Origin: Vibrio nitrifigilis
Lineage (GTDB): Bacteria; Pseudomonadota; Gammaproteobacteria; Enterobacterales; Vibrionaceae
Direction of reading: 5' to 3'
DNA length: 64,000 nucleotides
Assembly (NCBI RefSeq): GCF_015686695.1
Contig: NZ_JADPMR010000001.1
Span: forward strand, 186,001-250,000
The notes below the pieces were generated by a model that worked only from the letters and a program-made list of their open reading frames with translations, was not told where the DNA came from and did no database searches. How positions within the stretch are numbered: the first letter of the stretch is position 1; each line of letters starts with the position of its first letter. The position numbers and the translations under genes were made by a program. Positions 1-9,114 of this stretch are shown here, piece after piece.

Positions 1-666
1 AACAGCAGATTTAACCGCACCAGCTCGAGCACCACCAGCTTCGGTGATCCCTAAATGCAGTGGTTGATCGATCTGTTTGGCCAATAAACGGTAAGCATCA
101 ACAGCAAGGAAAACATCGGATGCTTTCACACTGACTTTGAATTGATCAAAGTTAAGACGATCAAGAATATCGACATGACGCATTGCTGATTCAAGCAACG
201 CTTCAGGTGTCGGTTCACCGTATTTTACTTGCAGGTCCTTTTCGAGCGAACCACCATTCACGCCAATACGAATTGGAATATTTTTATCGCGTGCACAATC
301 TACAACGGCACGAATGCGCTCTTCTTTACCAATATTCCCTGGGTTTATACGTAAGCAGTCCACCCCGTATTCTGCTACTTGTAGTGCAATACGATAATCA
401 AAATGGATGTCAGCGACTAAAGGAACCGATACTTGTTGTTTGATCAATTTAAACGCTTCAGCAGCGTCCATAGTAGGTACAGAAACTCGAACGATATCTG
501 CGCCAACTTTTTCTAGCGCTTTGATTTGAGCGACTGTTGCTTCTACGTCAGTCGTTCTCGTATTCGTCATAGACTGTACGGCGATAGGTGCCCCATCGCC
601 AATGGGGACGTCACCCACATAGATTCGTGTGGATTTACGACGTTTAATAGGAGACTCGTGTTGCAT
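1..666 (-). CDS. ispG: 4-hydroxy-3-methylbut-2-enyl diphosphate synthase, N-terminal part (cut by window edge)
   Basis: Penultimate enzyme of the MEP isoprenoid pathway; it reductively converts MEcPP to HMBPP using a [4Fe-4S] cluster. Only the first 222 codons are in the window; the gene continues past the left edge. The visible part is the TIM-barrel domain, starting MQHESPIKRRKSTRIYVGDV, with the conserved stretches VQSMTNT and LRINPGN that I recognise from GcpE/IspG. The cluster-binding cysteines lie in the missing C-terminal part. The ATG at 664-666 is the only reasonable start. It follows rodZ by 9 bases, so the two are probably co-transcribed, as is usual in Vibrio and E. coli. Electrons and the cluster would come from the Isc products encoded further along. 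Confidence 0.95.
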   Translation of the reverse strand, partial: MQHESPIKRRKSTRIYVGDVPIGDGAPIAVQSMTNTRTTDVEATVAQIKALEKVGADIVRVSVPTMDAAEAFKLIKQQVSVPLVADIHFDYRIALQVAEYGVDCLRINPGNIGKEERIRAVVDCARDKNIPIRIGVNGGSLEKDLQVKYGEPTPEALLESAMRHVDILDRLNFDQFKVSVKASDVFLAVDAYRLLAKQIDQPLHLGITEAGGARAGAVKSAV

Positions 667-675
667 AGTAATATT

Positions 676-1626
676 CTAAGGTAAAGTCAATCGTGCTACT
701 TTGCCAGAAGTATACCGAGAAAGGTCAACTGGTTCACTGGCAAATGTCATTTGAACGGCTTCCGGAGCACCAAGCACGACTTTAAATGGTTTTTCACCAT
801 GCAGAGTCAGTGACTGCCCTTCTTTCTTAATTCCGGTTACCAGCGTTTTGCCCGTTGCATCCGTTACTTGAATCCAACAATCCGCAGAGAATGACATCGT
901 CATCGTTTCTAGGTTTGCCGTTGATTGCTCCGGAGCCTCAGGTACTTGTTCAGACTTATCTTCAACTGCAGCAGTATCGTCAGCTGTCGTTGACTGAGTG
1001 TCCTCTGCTGCTTGTTCATCCGTTGATTCAGCGGGTTGAGAGGGTTCTGCACTTTCTGGTTCGTCTGCAGGCGCTTGCGCTTCTGTCGACGTGTCTTGTG
1101 CATCTTTGGTTAAACCGCTAACCGTTGCAAAATCTTCTTTTTCCTCTGCCGCTGAGCTTTCAGTCGCAGATCCAGCTTCTTGAGGCGTTAACGTGTCTTG
1201 ATGGCTATTTTGCCACCACCATAAAGAGGACATGCCAATTAATACAATGAGTATGGCCCAAGTAATGGTCATAATGCGGTGATCATGCTTTTCACGTTTG
1301 GTCTTTTTGGAAAAGCTTTGCATCGGCTGTTCTTGTACCGGCGGCTTACAATGCTCTTGATAAGAGTGCAAAATTTCTTTATCGGTAATACCGACCGCTT
1401 TTGCATAGGAGCGTAGGTAGCCACGAGTGAAAGTCGCTACCTGCTCTGAGTCGAACTCGTTACGTTCAATACTAGTAATAATGGACAAACGCAAACGCAA
1501 ACGGTCTGAGATCTGCTTTTGCGACAATCCTAATTCTTCACGTTTGTTTTTTAGCAACGTCCCTGGTTGGAGGGTGCTTGGTTCAATCGTAGTGTCGTCT
1601 TGTTCTATATTCATCCGCGATGTCAA
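676..1626 (-). CDS. rodZ: Cytoskeleton protein RodZ
   Basis: Bitopic inner-membrane protein that links the MreB filament to the elongation (rod) complex and helps set cell shape. The 316-residue product has the RodZ architecture. A cytoplasmic helix-turn-helix domain spans about residues 22-85 (GLSQKQISDRL). A basic patch precedes one transmembrane helix (about 117-137, MTITWAILIVLIG). A long Glu/Ala/Ser/Thr/Gln-rich linker follows (about 140-240), then a C-terminal DUF4115 beta domain (about 240-316). The ATG at 1626 opens the frame; a second Met five codons in (MNIEQ) is an equally possible start. It is upstream of ispG in one operon. The low-complexity linker is typical of the family and varies in length between species. 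Confidence 0.93.
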   Translation of the reverse strand: MTSRMNIEQDDTTIEPSTLQPGTLLKNKREELGLSQKQISDRLRLRLSIITSIERNEFDSEQVATFTRGYLRSYAKAVGITDKEILHSYQEHCKPPVQEQPMQSFSKKTKREKHDHRIMTITWAILIVLIGMSSLWWWQNSHQDTLTPQEAGSATESSAAEEKEDFATVSGLTKDAQDTSTEAQAPADEPESAEPSQPAESTDEQAAEDTQSTTADDTAAVEDKSEQVPEAPEQSTANLETMTMSFSADCWIQVTDATGKTLVTGIKKEGQSLTLHGEKPFKVVLGAPEAVQMTFASEPVDLSRYTSGKVARLTLP

Positions 1627-1775
1627 TCTCGTGTTTGTGTGCTCAAGTCAAAAGCCTATTGCTAGATCTTTTTTATTAGAGTTAGTCGTAGTTAGGTCGG
1701 AAGACTTCAACAAGGTGAAACTATACTATTGTCAATAATAACGCTGTCTCGAAGCTATTTCGAGATTAGTGAATC

Positions 1776-1803
1776 ATTCTAATAGATATTAGACGTTAAA
1801 CAA
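1776..1803 (-). promoter_or_regulatory. Possible sigma-70 promoter for rodZ-ispG
   Basis: On the minus strand a TTGTTT box (1798-1803) is separated by 16 bases from TAGAAT (1776-1781). This would start transcription around 1769 and give a leader of about 140 bases before rodZ. The match is moderate in a very AT-rich region, where chance matches are common. Confidence 0.3.
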
Positions 1804-1997
1804 CAATGAATTGGACAAGAAATCGCAAACTGGTCAAGGTTTTTCGTTAATTTGACAAACTAACTGCTTAAATAATACCTTTCGCAGCGAAAAGATAGCC
1901 ATAACATGTGTAAAAAAGAATCATAAAAACAAAGACATTACTTTTTTAGATAAATACGAAATACGTTTAATAGGCCAAACTGGATAAATATTGCCAA

Positions 1998-2030
1998 TAA
2001 AAAAATAGGCCAGATAAATCTGGCCTATTT
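1998..2030 (-). terminator. Rho-independent terminator after rlmN
   Basis: A 13-bp perfect stem AAATAGGCCAGAT/ATCTGGCCTATTT (2003-2015 / 2018-2030) with a 2-base centre. On the minus strand it is followed by a run of seven T. It lies 15 bases beyond the rlmN stop. Confidence 0.85.
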
Positions 2031-2044
2031 TGTCAATTTGGCAT

Positions 2045-3166
2045 TTAAATCGCCTTAAATGGAATCGCTTGCTCAGCTAATTCTTTGGCTTTAGTTCGTT
2101 TTGTACGGTCAATAACATCACCGACCAACTGACCACATGCCGCATCAATATCATCACCACGAGTTTTACGTACCGTAACCGTGTGTTCATATTTCATCAA
2201 CGTTTTCTGGAAACGGTCAATACGTGAATTACTCGGTTTATTGTATGGAGAACCTGGATACGGGTTAAACGGAATCAGGTTGATCTTACATGGGGTATCT
2301 TTCATTAGCTTCGCTAACTCTTCCGCATGTTCTGTACCATCATTAACATGGTCAAGTAGTACGTATTCAACGGTCACTTTACCGCGGTTAGCGTTTGACG
2401 TTGCAAGATAACGGCGCACGGTACCCAGAAATGCTTCGATGTTCCAACGATCGTTAATTGGCATAATGTCACTGCGCAACTTATCGTTTGGTGCGTGTAG
2501 TGAAATAGCCAACGCCACATCGATATTATCAATCATTTGTTCTAGGCCAGAAACCACACCCGATGTTGATACGGTTACACGACGCTTCGATAAACCAAAA
2601 CCTAGATCATCCAACATAATTTCTAGAGATGGAATCAAGTTCTTCATGTTAAGCAATGGTTCACCCATCCCCATCATCACCACGTTAGTGATAGGACGAC
2701 GACCCGTTTCTTTTTCTAAACCAATCTCACGTGCAGCACGCCACACCTGCCCAATGATTTCAGAAACACGGAGGTTACGGTTAAACCCTTGCTGTGCCGT
2801 TGAACAGAATTTACATTCCAAAGCACAACCTACCTGCGAAGACACACACAAGGTTGCACGATCATCTTCTGGGATATAAACGGTTTCAACGTCTTGATCG
2901 CCAACGCGCATTGCCCATTTAATGGTACCGTCAGAAGAGTGCTGAGCAGCAGAAACATAAGGAGCTCGGATTTCACACTTGTGCTGCAATTTTTCCCGTA
3001 GCTTCTTATTAATGTTGGTCATATTGTCGAAATCATCACAGCCAAAGTGATAAACCCACTTCATAACCTGATCAGCACGAAACGCTTTCTCACCCAATTC
3101 TTCAGCGAAAAAAGTACGCATACCTTTGCGATCAAAGTCGAGTAAATTGACTTTCTCATTAGTCAT
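2045..3166 (-). CDS. rlmN: Dual-specificity 23S rRNA A2503 / tRNA A37 C2-methyltransferase
   Basis: Radical-SAM methyltransferase that adds a C2 methyl to A2503 in 23S rRNA and to A37 in some tRNAs, acting in the cytoplasm. The 373-residue protein carries the radical-SAM cysteine motif CALECKFC (C114, C118, C121), which binds the [4Fe-4S] cluster. The SAM-binding stretch is MGMGEPLLN. A C-terminal cysteine at about residue 344 in DIDAACGQL is the methyl-carrying cysteine of the family. The ATG at 3166 matches the usual RlmN/Cfr-family length. It lies between ndk and the rodZ region, as in other vibrios apart from the missing pilF, and has its own terminator. Confidence 0.97.
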   Translation of the reverse strand: MTNEKVNLLDFDRKGMRTFFAEELGEKAFRADQVMKWVYHFGCDDFDNMTNINKKLREKLQHKCEIRAPYVSAAQHSSDGTIKWAMRVGDQDVETVYIPEDDRATLCVSSQVGCALECKFCSTAQQGFNRNLRVSEIIGQVWRAAREIGLEKETGRRPITNVVMMGMGEPLLNMKNLIPSLEIMLDDLGFGLSKRRVTVSTSGVVSGLEQMIDNIDVALAISLHAPNDKLRSDIMPINDRWNIEAFLGTVRRYLATSNANRGKVTVEYVLLDHVNDGTEHAEELAKLMKDTPCKINLIPFNPYPGSPYNKPSNSRIDRFQKTLMKYEHTVTVRKTRGDDIDAACGQLVGDVIDRTKRTKAKELAEQAIPFKAI

Positions 3167-3349
3167 GAAGGCCTCTCAAAGATGGAACAATAATTAAGGG
3201 CGCGAATTGTACAGCCTTTACGCAGTTACAACAAGCATTGCAAAGCCCCGTTTTTTCTAAGGTAATGCTAAATCTATGATTCCTCTTACCTCTGTGTTGA
3301 ATTCTTATCCAACGCTTTGCAAACACTATAGCGTAGAAATCACACAATC

Positions 3350-3375
3350 AAAAAAGCCTCCTAAAAAGGAGGCTC
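3350..3375 (-). terminator. Rho-independent terminator after ndk
   Basis: Stem AGCCTCCT/AGGAGGCT (3355-3362 / 3367-3374) with a 4-base loop, followed on the minus strand by six T (complement of 3350-3355). It sits just past the ndk stop codon and separates ndk from rlmN. Confidence 0.85.
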
Positions 3376-3401
3376 AAAAATTCGACTCTACGAGTGATAT
3401 A

Positions 3402-3833
3402 TCAACGTGTACGAGGGCAAATTTCTGCTGCAGGGAAGAAATATTCGATTTCACGAGCTGCAGATTCAGGGCTGTCGCTACCGTGTACAGAGTTCTCGCG
3501 CATGCTTAAGGCATAATCGTTACGTAATGTGCCGCACGCTGCTTCTGCTGGATTGGTTTTTCCCATTAATTCGCGATAACGAGTAATTGCGTCTTCTCCT
3601 TCAAGAACCTGAACCATGATTGGCCCAGACGTCATGAACGCTTTAAGATCATTAAAGAACGCCTTGCCTTCATGTTCTGCATAAAAGCCGCTCGCTTGAT
3701 CTTCAGTCAAGTGAACCATTTTTGCAGCGATAATCTTTAGCCCTGCTTTTTCAAAGCGGTTATAGATTTCGCCGATTAGATTACGTTCAACCGCATCCGG
3801 CTTAATGATGGAAAATGTTCTTTCTAGAGCCAT
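3402..3833 (-). CDS. ndk: Nucleoside diphosphate kinase
   Basis: Transfers the gamma phosphate from NTPs to NDPs, balancing nucleotide pools. The 143-residue product begins MALERTFSIIKPDAVERN, the standard N-terminus of the family. The phospho-accepting histidine is H117 in NSVHGSDS, the same number as in E. coli Ndk. An upstream in-frame extension exists, but it has no family similarity, so I place the start at 3833. The last residues (PRTR) run slightly past the E. coli end. A terminator follows, and the gene appears to be a single transcription unit. Confidence 0.96.
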   Translation of the reverse strand: MALERTFSIIKPDAVERNLIGEIYNRFEKAGLKIIAAKMVHLTEDQASGFYAEHEGKAFFNDLKAFMTSGPIMVQVLEGEDAITRYRELMGKTNPAEAACGTLRNDYALSMRENSVHGSDSPESAAREIEYFFPAAEICPRTR

Positions 3834-4044
3834 AAGATGTCCTTTTGTGCTTTTGTTTATTGTTATACCTGCTGATAAAGGAAGAACGAGATAGTGAACA
3901 ACACTCTCCACAGCGAGGTAACATTCCTCATGCTCAAATAGGAAATAAGCTTCCCAAATCAAGCATAGTGAACAATGGCCATTCAATGTAATGAATATCA
4001 TCACAAAACCATCGTTTTGTAACCTTTGAGCAAGGTTTTAGTAT

Positions 4045-4070
4045 AAAAACAGGTGACACTTGGCCACCTG
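4045..4070 (-). terminator. Rho-independent terminator after pepB
   Basis: Stem CAGGTG/CACCTG (4050-4055 / 4065-4070) with a 9-base loop. On the minus strand it is followed by TTTTTA. It lies about 35 bases beyond the pepB stop. Confidence 0.65.
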
Positions 4071-4104
4071 CGCTGACTTTATTTATCGTTTTACTATGAA
4101 GGTG

Positions 4105-5388
4105 TTACTTCATTAATAGCGTCGCGAGTGTTTTCACGCCTACGCCTGTGGCACCTGCAGCCCATTTATCTGATGCTGATTTACGGTAAGTTGCTGCACA
4201 ATCGAAATGCAACCAACCGTTTTTATAATCTTCAACAAAGTAAGATAAAAACGCAGCAGCAGTGCTTGCGCCCGGTACGTAATCACCAGAGGCAATATTT
4301 GACATATCAGCAAAGTTAGAAGGCAACATATCTCGGTGGAAATCACACAGAGGTAGGGCCCATACCCCTTCACTCTCTTCTTTAGCACATGCCAATACTT
4401 TTTGTGAAAGCACTTCGTCAAAACTTAGCAATGCATGAAAATCATTACCTAATGCGTTCTTAGCCGCCCCTGTTAATGTGGCACAATCGACAATTAATTC
4501 AGGATTTTGCTCACTAGCGTAGATTAAACCATCGGCTAATACTAATCGGCCTTCTGCGTCGGTATTCATCACTTCAACCGTTTTACCATTTTTGTAAGTG
4601 ATGATGTCGCCAAGTTTTAGAGCGCGGCCAGAAATCATATTTTCCGCACAGCATAAAATCAGTTTCACACGCTTATTGCAACCACGCAAAATAGCTAGAG
4701 CTAAAGCGCCAGTGACCATGCCCGAGCCACCCATATCAGATTTCATTGCGGTCATAAAATTAGAAGGTTTAATGCTATAACCACCTGAATCAAACGTAAT
4801 GCCTTTACCTACAAGACACGCATAAACAGGCGCATTTTCATCACCTGTTGGATTGTAATCGAGTTGTAGCATCGCAGAAGTACGTTCTGAACCACGACCT
4901 ACTGCATAAATCCCTTCCCAACGATCTGTTAGCAGATCTTTATCTTTTACGATTTTGTAAGTAACGTGTTCAGGAGCAAGTGATTTAATAAATTCACCCG
5001 CCATAGTCGCTAATTGGCGAGGAGCCACTTCTTCCGCACTTTTATTGATAATATCGCGAGCCCAATCGGTCGCTTTAATTCGTGCTTCAAGCTCCTGTTG
5101 GCTTGCCGCATCTAATTCTGACCAAGTTACTTGGTTACGTTTTTTCGGTTCACGATATCCTTGATAGAAAGCCCAAATGCTTTCTAGTGTCCAACCTTCT
5201 CCAGTTAGCACAACATTATGTAGACCTTGACCATCAAGTTTACGAGCAGCACGTTGAATCGCCGTAAAATCACCCGTGTCTTTAAGATGAATAACGACAC
5301 CTTGCTCATTATAAGAAAGTAATGCACCCTCACCCCACTGAGGCTGAGCTGATTCGGTGCTGATAAAAACAGACATCTGTGTAGACAT
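4105..5388 (-). CDS. pepB: Aminopeptidase B (peptidase M17 family)
   Basis: Cytosolic leucyl-aminopeptidase-type enzyme with broad specificity that removes N-terminal residues from peptides using two metal ions. The 427-residue length matches PepB and is shorter than PepA. The M17 signature NTDAEGRLVLADGL is present. Upstream, GKGITFDSGGYSIKPS supplies the metal-binding lysine and aspartate. The start at 5388 (MSTQMSVFIS) is preceded by an AGGAG-like site. In E. coli pepB is the last gene after iscX. Here a terminator lies between iscX and pepB, so pepB may depend partly on its own promoter. Confidence 0.94.
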   Translation of the reverse strand: MSTQMSVFISTESAQPQWGEGALLSYNEQGVVIHLKDTGDFTAIQRAARKLDGQGLHNVVLTGEGWTLESIWAFYQGYREPKKRNQVTWSELDAASQQELEARIKATDWARDIINKSAEEVAPRQLATMAGEFIKSLAPEHVTYKIVKDKDLLTDRWEGIYAVGRGSERTSAMLQLDYNPTGDENAPVYACLVGKGITFDSGGYSIKPSNFMTAMKSDMGGSGMVTGALALAILRGCNKRVKLILCCAENMISGRALKLGDIITYKNGKTVEVMNTDAEGRLVLADGLIYASEQNPELIVDCATLTGAAKNALGNDFHALLSFDEVLSQKVLACAKEESEGVWALPLCDFHRDMLPSNFADMSNIASGDYVPGASTAAAFLSYFVEDYKNGWLHFDCAATYRKSASDKWAAGATGVGVKTLATLLMK

Positions 5389-5589
5389 GGTTTCTCCTTG
5401 TCTTTAGAAATATGGCTTAATACCACATCTGAATATTCTCAAAAGAAACAACCGATGGGTATAACCTGTGCCATTTAGAGTAATGCCAATGGTGAGACGC
5501 ATCAATTGTGAAACACCGATTGAAAGCAGTTATTTTTATTGTAAACCTTTGGATAATAGCATTTTGTCTCAGCAAAATGTCAACCCAAT

Positions 5590-5614
5590 AAAAAACGGAC
5601 CATTAGGCCCGTTT
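5590..5614 (-). terminator. Rho-independent terminator after iscX
   Basis: Stem 5593-5601 / 5606-5614 with a 4-base loop and one A-C mismatch, followed on the minus strand by six T. It marks the end of the isc operon ahead of pepB. Confidence 0.75.
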
Positions 5615-5647
5615 CTATGTTTTATTGTTGCCTATATTTATAAAGGC

Positions 5648-5842
5648 TTAATCAAGCTCATCCATCCAACATAGGATAATCGCTTCAAGAATTTTTTCAT
5701 TTGAACGCTCAGGTTCATCTTCAAAATCCTCAAGATCTAGAATCCACTGGTGTAGATCGGTAAAACGTACGTTTTTAGGATCAACATCTGGATATTTTTC
5801 ACAAAGCTCAATCGCAATATCGAGTGAATCGGTCCATTTCAT
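5648..5842 (-). CDS. iscX: Fe-S cluster assembly protein IscX
   Basis: Small acidic protein that binds IscS and iron and modulates the rate of cluster assembly on IscU. The 64-residue product begins MKWTDSLDIAIEL and contains DPKNVRFTDLHQWI, both typical of IscX/YfhJ. I take the start at 5842; the longer open frame upstream adds 15 residues with no family match. It is the last gene of the isc operon, 76 bases after fdx, and a terminator follows. Confidence 0.95.
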   Translation of the reverse strand: MKWTDSLDIAIELCEKYPDVDPKNVRFTDLHQWILDLEDFEDEPERSNEKILEAIILCWMDELD

Positions 5843-5918
5843 GATGGTTAACTCCAGTGTTATTACGGCAAGTACCCATTTAAACAAGTACTATTTAACA
5901 AGGTAGATGCCGCCTTAA

Positions 5919-6257
5919 TTAATGGTCTTCTTTGGCGTGGTTAAGAGAATACTTCGGAATCTCAACCACTAAATCTTCATCCGCTATACGAGCCTGACAC
6001 CCAAGACGCGACTCAGGCTCTAAACCCCACGCTTTATCTAACATGTCATCTTCTAACTCATCACTCTCTTCTAACGAGTCAAAGCCCTCACGGATAATGA
6101 CGTGACAAGTTGTACAAGCGCACGATTTTTCACAAGCGTGCTCAATCTCAATCCCGTTTTTTAATGCAACGTCCAGAACTGATTCACCGGCTTTTCCTTC
6201 CAGTTCAGCACCTTCTGGGCATAAATCTTCATGAGGTAAAACAATAATTTTAGGCAT
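5919..6257 (-). CDS. fdx: ISC-type [2Fe-2S] ferredoxin
   Basis: Electron carrier that supplies reducing equivalents for cluster assembly on IscU. The 112-residue protein has the adrenodoxin-type ligand set C42, C48, C51 and C87, seen in ACEKSCACTTC and RLGCQA, with the same numbering as E. coli Fdx. C46 is a further non-ligand cysteine found in this subfamily. It lies 12 bases after hscA and before iscX. Confidence 0.97.
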   Translation of the reverse strand: MPKIIVLPHEDLCPEGAELEGKAGESVLDVALKNGIEIEHACEKSCACTTCHVIIREGFDSLEESDELEDDMLDKAWGLEPESRLGCQARIADEDLVVEIPKYSLNHAKEDH

Positions 6258-6269
6258 GTTATTTATCTC

Positions 6270-8123
6270 TTAAATCTCGTCAACTGAATGACCAGCTAAT
6301 GCGGCGCGAATAGATTTATCCATTCGGCGTGATGCGAAATCTTGACTTGCTTTGTCCGTGTCTTTAATTCCCTGTTCAATCGCATCGGCGTCATCGCCGT
6401 TACGTAATTCGATCAATTTCTCAATGGCAGCCAGCAATGCACTGCGCTCTTGATCTGATAATAGATCATCACCGTCTGCTTGCATGGCTGAGATTAAGCC
6501 TTCGATGACTCGGTCTGCTTCAACACGCTGCTCTACCAACGCTCGCGCTTTCATATCATCTTCAGCAAAACTCATTGAATCACGCAGCATGTTCGCAACT
6601 TCATCATCACTTAGGCCGTATGATGGTTTAACTTGAATGTCTGATTGCACTCCAGTGCTCTTTTCCATCGCTGTCACAGAAAGCAAACCATCCGCATCAA
6701 CTTGATAAGTCACGCGAATATGTGCAGCACCAGCTGCCATAGGTGGAATCCCTTTTAAAGAGAAACGAGCGAGGGAGCGGCAATCATCCACCAATTCACG
6801 TTCACCTTGCACAACATGGACGCTCATACCAGTTTGACCATCTTTGAACGTGGTAAACTCTTGAGCTCGAGCAACTGGAATCGTGGTGTTACGAGGAATG
6901 ATTTTCTCAATCAACCCCCCCATAGTTTCAATACCAAGTGATAGCGGAATCACATCTAAAAGTAACATTTCAGAATCAGGCTTATTACCCGCTAATACAT
7001 CAGCCTGAAGCGAAGCACCAATTGCCACCACTTCATCTGGGTTAATACTTGTTAGCGGAGTACGACCAAAGAACTCCCCGACCATCTCTCTCACTAGGAG
7101 AGTACGAGTCGAGCCACCCACCATCACAACTTCCAATACTTCTTCTTGTGTGACGTCTGCGTCACGCAATGCTCGGCGGCAAGACATTAAGGTTTTCTTC
7201 ACGAGAGGACGAATAAGATCATCAAACTCTTCACGTGATAAAGAACCTTGCCAACCTAATACGTCGATTTGCGCGACATCAGATTCAGATAAATCAATCT
7301 TTGCTTGGGTAGCAGCATTCAAGAGTGCTCGATACTCTTCTTTAGAGAGTTCGCCCACTTTAGCCATTTTCTCTTTCAAACAATCAGCGACTAGATGATC
7401 AAAGTCATCACCACCTAACGCAGAATCGCCACCAGTCGCCAGCACTTCGAATACGCCTTTTGATAAACGTAGAATCGAAATATCAAACGTACCACCACCT
7501 AAATCATAAACAGCAATCACCCCTTCTTGACCTGAATCCAAGCCATAAGCGATCGCTGCAGCAGTTGGTTCATTCAAAAGACGTAATACATGCAACCCAG
7601 CAAGGTTGGCCGCATCTTTTGTTCCGGCACGTTGCGCATCATCGAAATAAGCGGGCACAGTAATCACAACACCAGCAAGCTCACCATTTAATGCTTCTTG
7701 AGCACGAGCCCCTAACGCTTTAAGAATATCCGCAGAGACTTGAATTGGGTTCTTATCACCATGAGGGGTACTAATAATAGGTAACCCTTTCTCGCTTGAT
7801 TTAAACTGATAAGGCAAATTTGGGTAGCGAGTTTTAATATCGTCCAGAGAACGGCCGAGAAGGCGCTTAACTGAACTGATGGTATTGGTCGGATCCAATT
7901 TTGCGCGTTCACGAGCGTCATACCCAACACTGACTTCTTCGTCAGAGTAACTGACTATAGAAGGCAAAATGCTACGACCTTGATCGTCATTAAGGGTTGT
8001 CGCGGTGCCACTACGTACGGTAGCTACTAGTGAATTGGTAGTACCAAGGTCAATCCCGACGGCGAGTTTATGCTCGTGTGGTGCAGAAGTTTGACCTGGT
8101 TCTGCAATTTGAAGTAATGCCAT
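6270..8123 (-). CDS. hscA: Fe-S assembly Hsp70 chaperone HscA
   Basis: Specialised Hsp70 that with HscB releases the nascent cluster from IscU to target proteins in an ATP-dependent cycle. The 617 residues match HscA (616 in E. coli). The nucleotide-binding domain covers about 1-380, starting AVGIDLGTTNSLVAT and containing YDLGGGTFDISIL. The substrate domain (about 390-510) recognises the LPPVK motif of IscU, which is present in the iscU product here. The start at 8123 leaves a 21-base gap to hscB. Its N-terminal extension before the ATPase core distinguishes it from DnaK. Confidence 0.97.
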   Translation of the reverse strand: MALLQIAEPGQTSAPHEHKLAVGIDLGTTNSLVATVRSGTATTLNDDQGRSILPSIVSYSDEEVSVGYDARERAKLDPTNTISSVKRLLGRSLDDIKTRYPNLPYQFKSSEKGLPIISTPHGDKNPIQVSADILKALGARAQEALNGELAGVVITVPAYFDDAQRAGTKDAANLAGLHVLRLLNEPTAAAIAYGLDSGQEGVIAVYDLGGGTFDISILRLSKGVFEVLATGGDSALGGDDFDHLVADCLKEKMAKVGELSKEEYRALLNAATQAKIDLSESDVAQIDVLGWQGSLSREEFDDLIRPLVKKTLMSCRRALRDADVTQEEVLEVVMVGGSTRTLLVREMVGEFFGRTPLTSINPDEVVAIGASLQADVLAGNKPDSEMLLLDVIPLSLGIETMGGLIEKIIPRNTTIPVARAQEFTTFKDGQTGMSVHVVQGERELVDDCRSLARFSLKGIPPMAAGAAHIRVTYQVDADGLLSVTAMEKSTGVQSDIQVKPSYGLSDDEVANMLRDSMSFAEDDMKARALVEQRVEADRVIEGLISAMQADGDDLLSDQERSALLAAIEKLIELRNGDDADAIEQGIKDTDKASQDFASRRMDKSIRAALAGHSVDEI

Positions 8124-8144
8124 GGATGGGTCCTTGTTGTCGAA

Positions 8145-8660
8145 TTAGCCGAGTAATTTTTCTTCGACTTTTTCTATTTCGTTCTTTAATTTGGCGATGA
8201 ATTTTAGCTTGCGAACTGTGTCTGCTGCTGCTTCCCACTGAGCTTCGTTAAGTTGCTGCTCAACAGTAGCTAAATACGTTTTTAGCATCTTCGACACTTT
8301 GCCATCAAAATCAAACAATGCGCTTTCTGGATCAGAACTTTGAGCTACCGCATCAAGCTCTTCACGTAACTCCATCTGCTCCATAAGGAACATGGGATCT
8401 TGCAACGTTTGTTGCTCGCCACGTAATTCGATGCCATGCAGTTCTATCAAGTATTCTGCACGACTAATCGGCGTTTTTAATACTTGATAAGCGTCATTGA
8501 TCTCAGTGGCTTTTTGCACCGCCATAACCCGGTCTCGCTCTGACGCTGATGCGAAATTATCTGGGTGAAAACGTTTTTGTAACTCTCTAAATTGAGAAGA
8601 AAGAAGGCTACCATCCAGAGTAAACTGAGTTGGTAGCCCAAATAATTCAAAATAATTCAT
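8145..8660 (-). CDS. hscB: Fe-S assembly J-domain co-chaperone HscB
   Basis: Delivers IscU to HscA and stimulates its ATPase. The 171-residue product has an N-terminal J domain with the HPD motif at residues 32-34 (KRFHPDNF). A C-terminal three-helix domain (about 95-171) binds IscU. The start MNYFELFGLP is standard for the family. It lies 64 bases after iscA, slightly wider than the other spacings in the operon. Confidence 0.97.
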   Translation of the reverse strand: MNYFELFGLPTQFTLDGSLLSSQFRELQKRFHPDNFASASERDRVMAVQKATEINDAYQVLKTPISRAEYLIELHGIELRGEQQTLQDPMFLMEQMELREELDAVAQSSDPESALFDFDGKVSKMLKTYLATVEQQLNEAQWEAAADTVRKLKFIAKLKNEIEKVEEKLLG

Positions 8661-8724
8661 CGAAAAGCCGGTCCTTGAATTCGGTTTCGGAGCATCAAGC
8701 TCCGAATGCCCAAAGATTTAACCG

Positions 8725-9048
8725 TTAAACATTGAAGCTTTCGCCACAACCACATTCGCCTTTAACGTTAGGGTTGTTAAATTCGAAACCTTCGTTTAAC
8801 CCTTCTTTTTTGTAATCCAGCTGAGTACCGTCGAGATAAACCAAACTTTTGGCATCAACAATAACTTTTACGCCATTGTTCTCAAAAACCTGGTCTTCCT
8901 CATTAAGTTCATCTACGAACTCCAGCACGTACGCCATTCCAGAGCAGCCCGTTGTTTTAACGCCTAGGCGTAAACCGATGCCCTTTCCACGATTATCGAG
9001 AAAAGTTTGTACGCGATGAGCTGCGGTTTCTGTCAGGGTAATGGCCAT
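8725..9048 (-). CDS. iscA: Iron-sulfur cluster assembly protein IscA
   Basis: A-type carrier that holds iron or clusters and helps mature [4Fe-4S] proteins. The 107-residue protein has the three invariant cysteines C35 (TTGCSGMAY) and C99/C101 (GECGCGES). Position and numbering match E. coli IscA. It follows iscU by 66 bases. Confidence 0.97.
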   Translation of the reverse strand: MAITLTETAAHRVQTFLDNRGKGIGLRLGVKTTGCSGMAYVLEFVDELNEEDQVFENNGVKVIVDAKSLVYLDGTQLDYKKEGLNEGFEFNNPNVKGECGCGESFNV

Positions 9049-9114
9049 ACTACAACCTTAATGATTTAAATTAACAAGGCGAGTGGGAGACTTGCCCCCA
9101 CTCGAAATAAATAT

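Larger units (their letters stand above)
1627..2044. other. Intergenic region between rlmN and rodZ; expected pilF absent
   Basis: 418 bases with no open frame of useful length on either strand and many stops in all frames. It is AT-rich. It contains the rlmN terminator, a possible rodZ promoter, and a small inverted repeat TCTCGAA/TTCGAGA (1747-1753 / 1759-1765, 5-base loop) of unknown role that has no T-run. In V. cholerae and E. coli the TPR lipoprotein gene pilF/pilW lies between rlmN and rodZ. I see no recognisable remnant of it here. Confidence 0.6.

Noticed and set aside
3834..4004. 57-codon N-terminal extension of ndk
   Set aside because: Family members start at MALERTF; the extension resembles nothing and the catalytic His number agrees with the short form.
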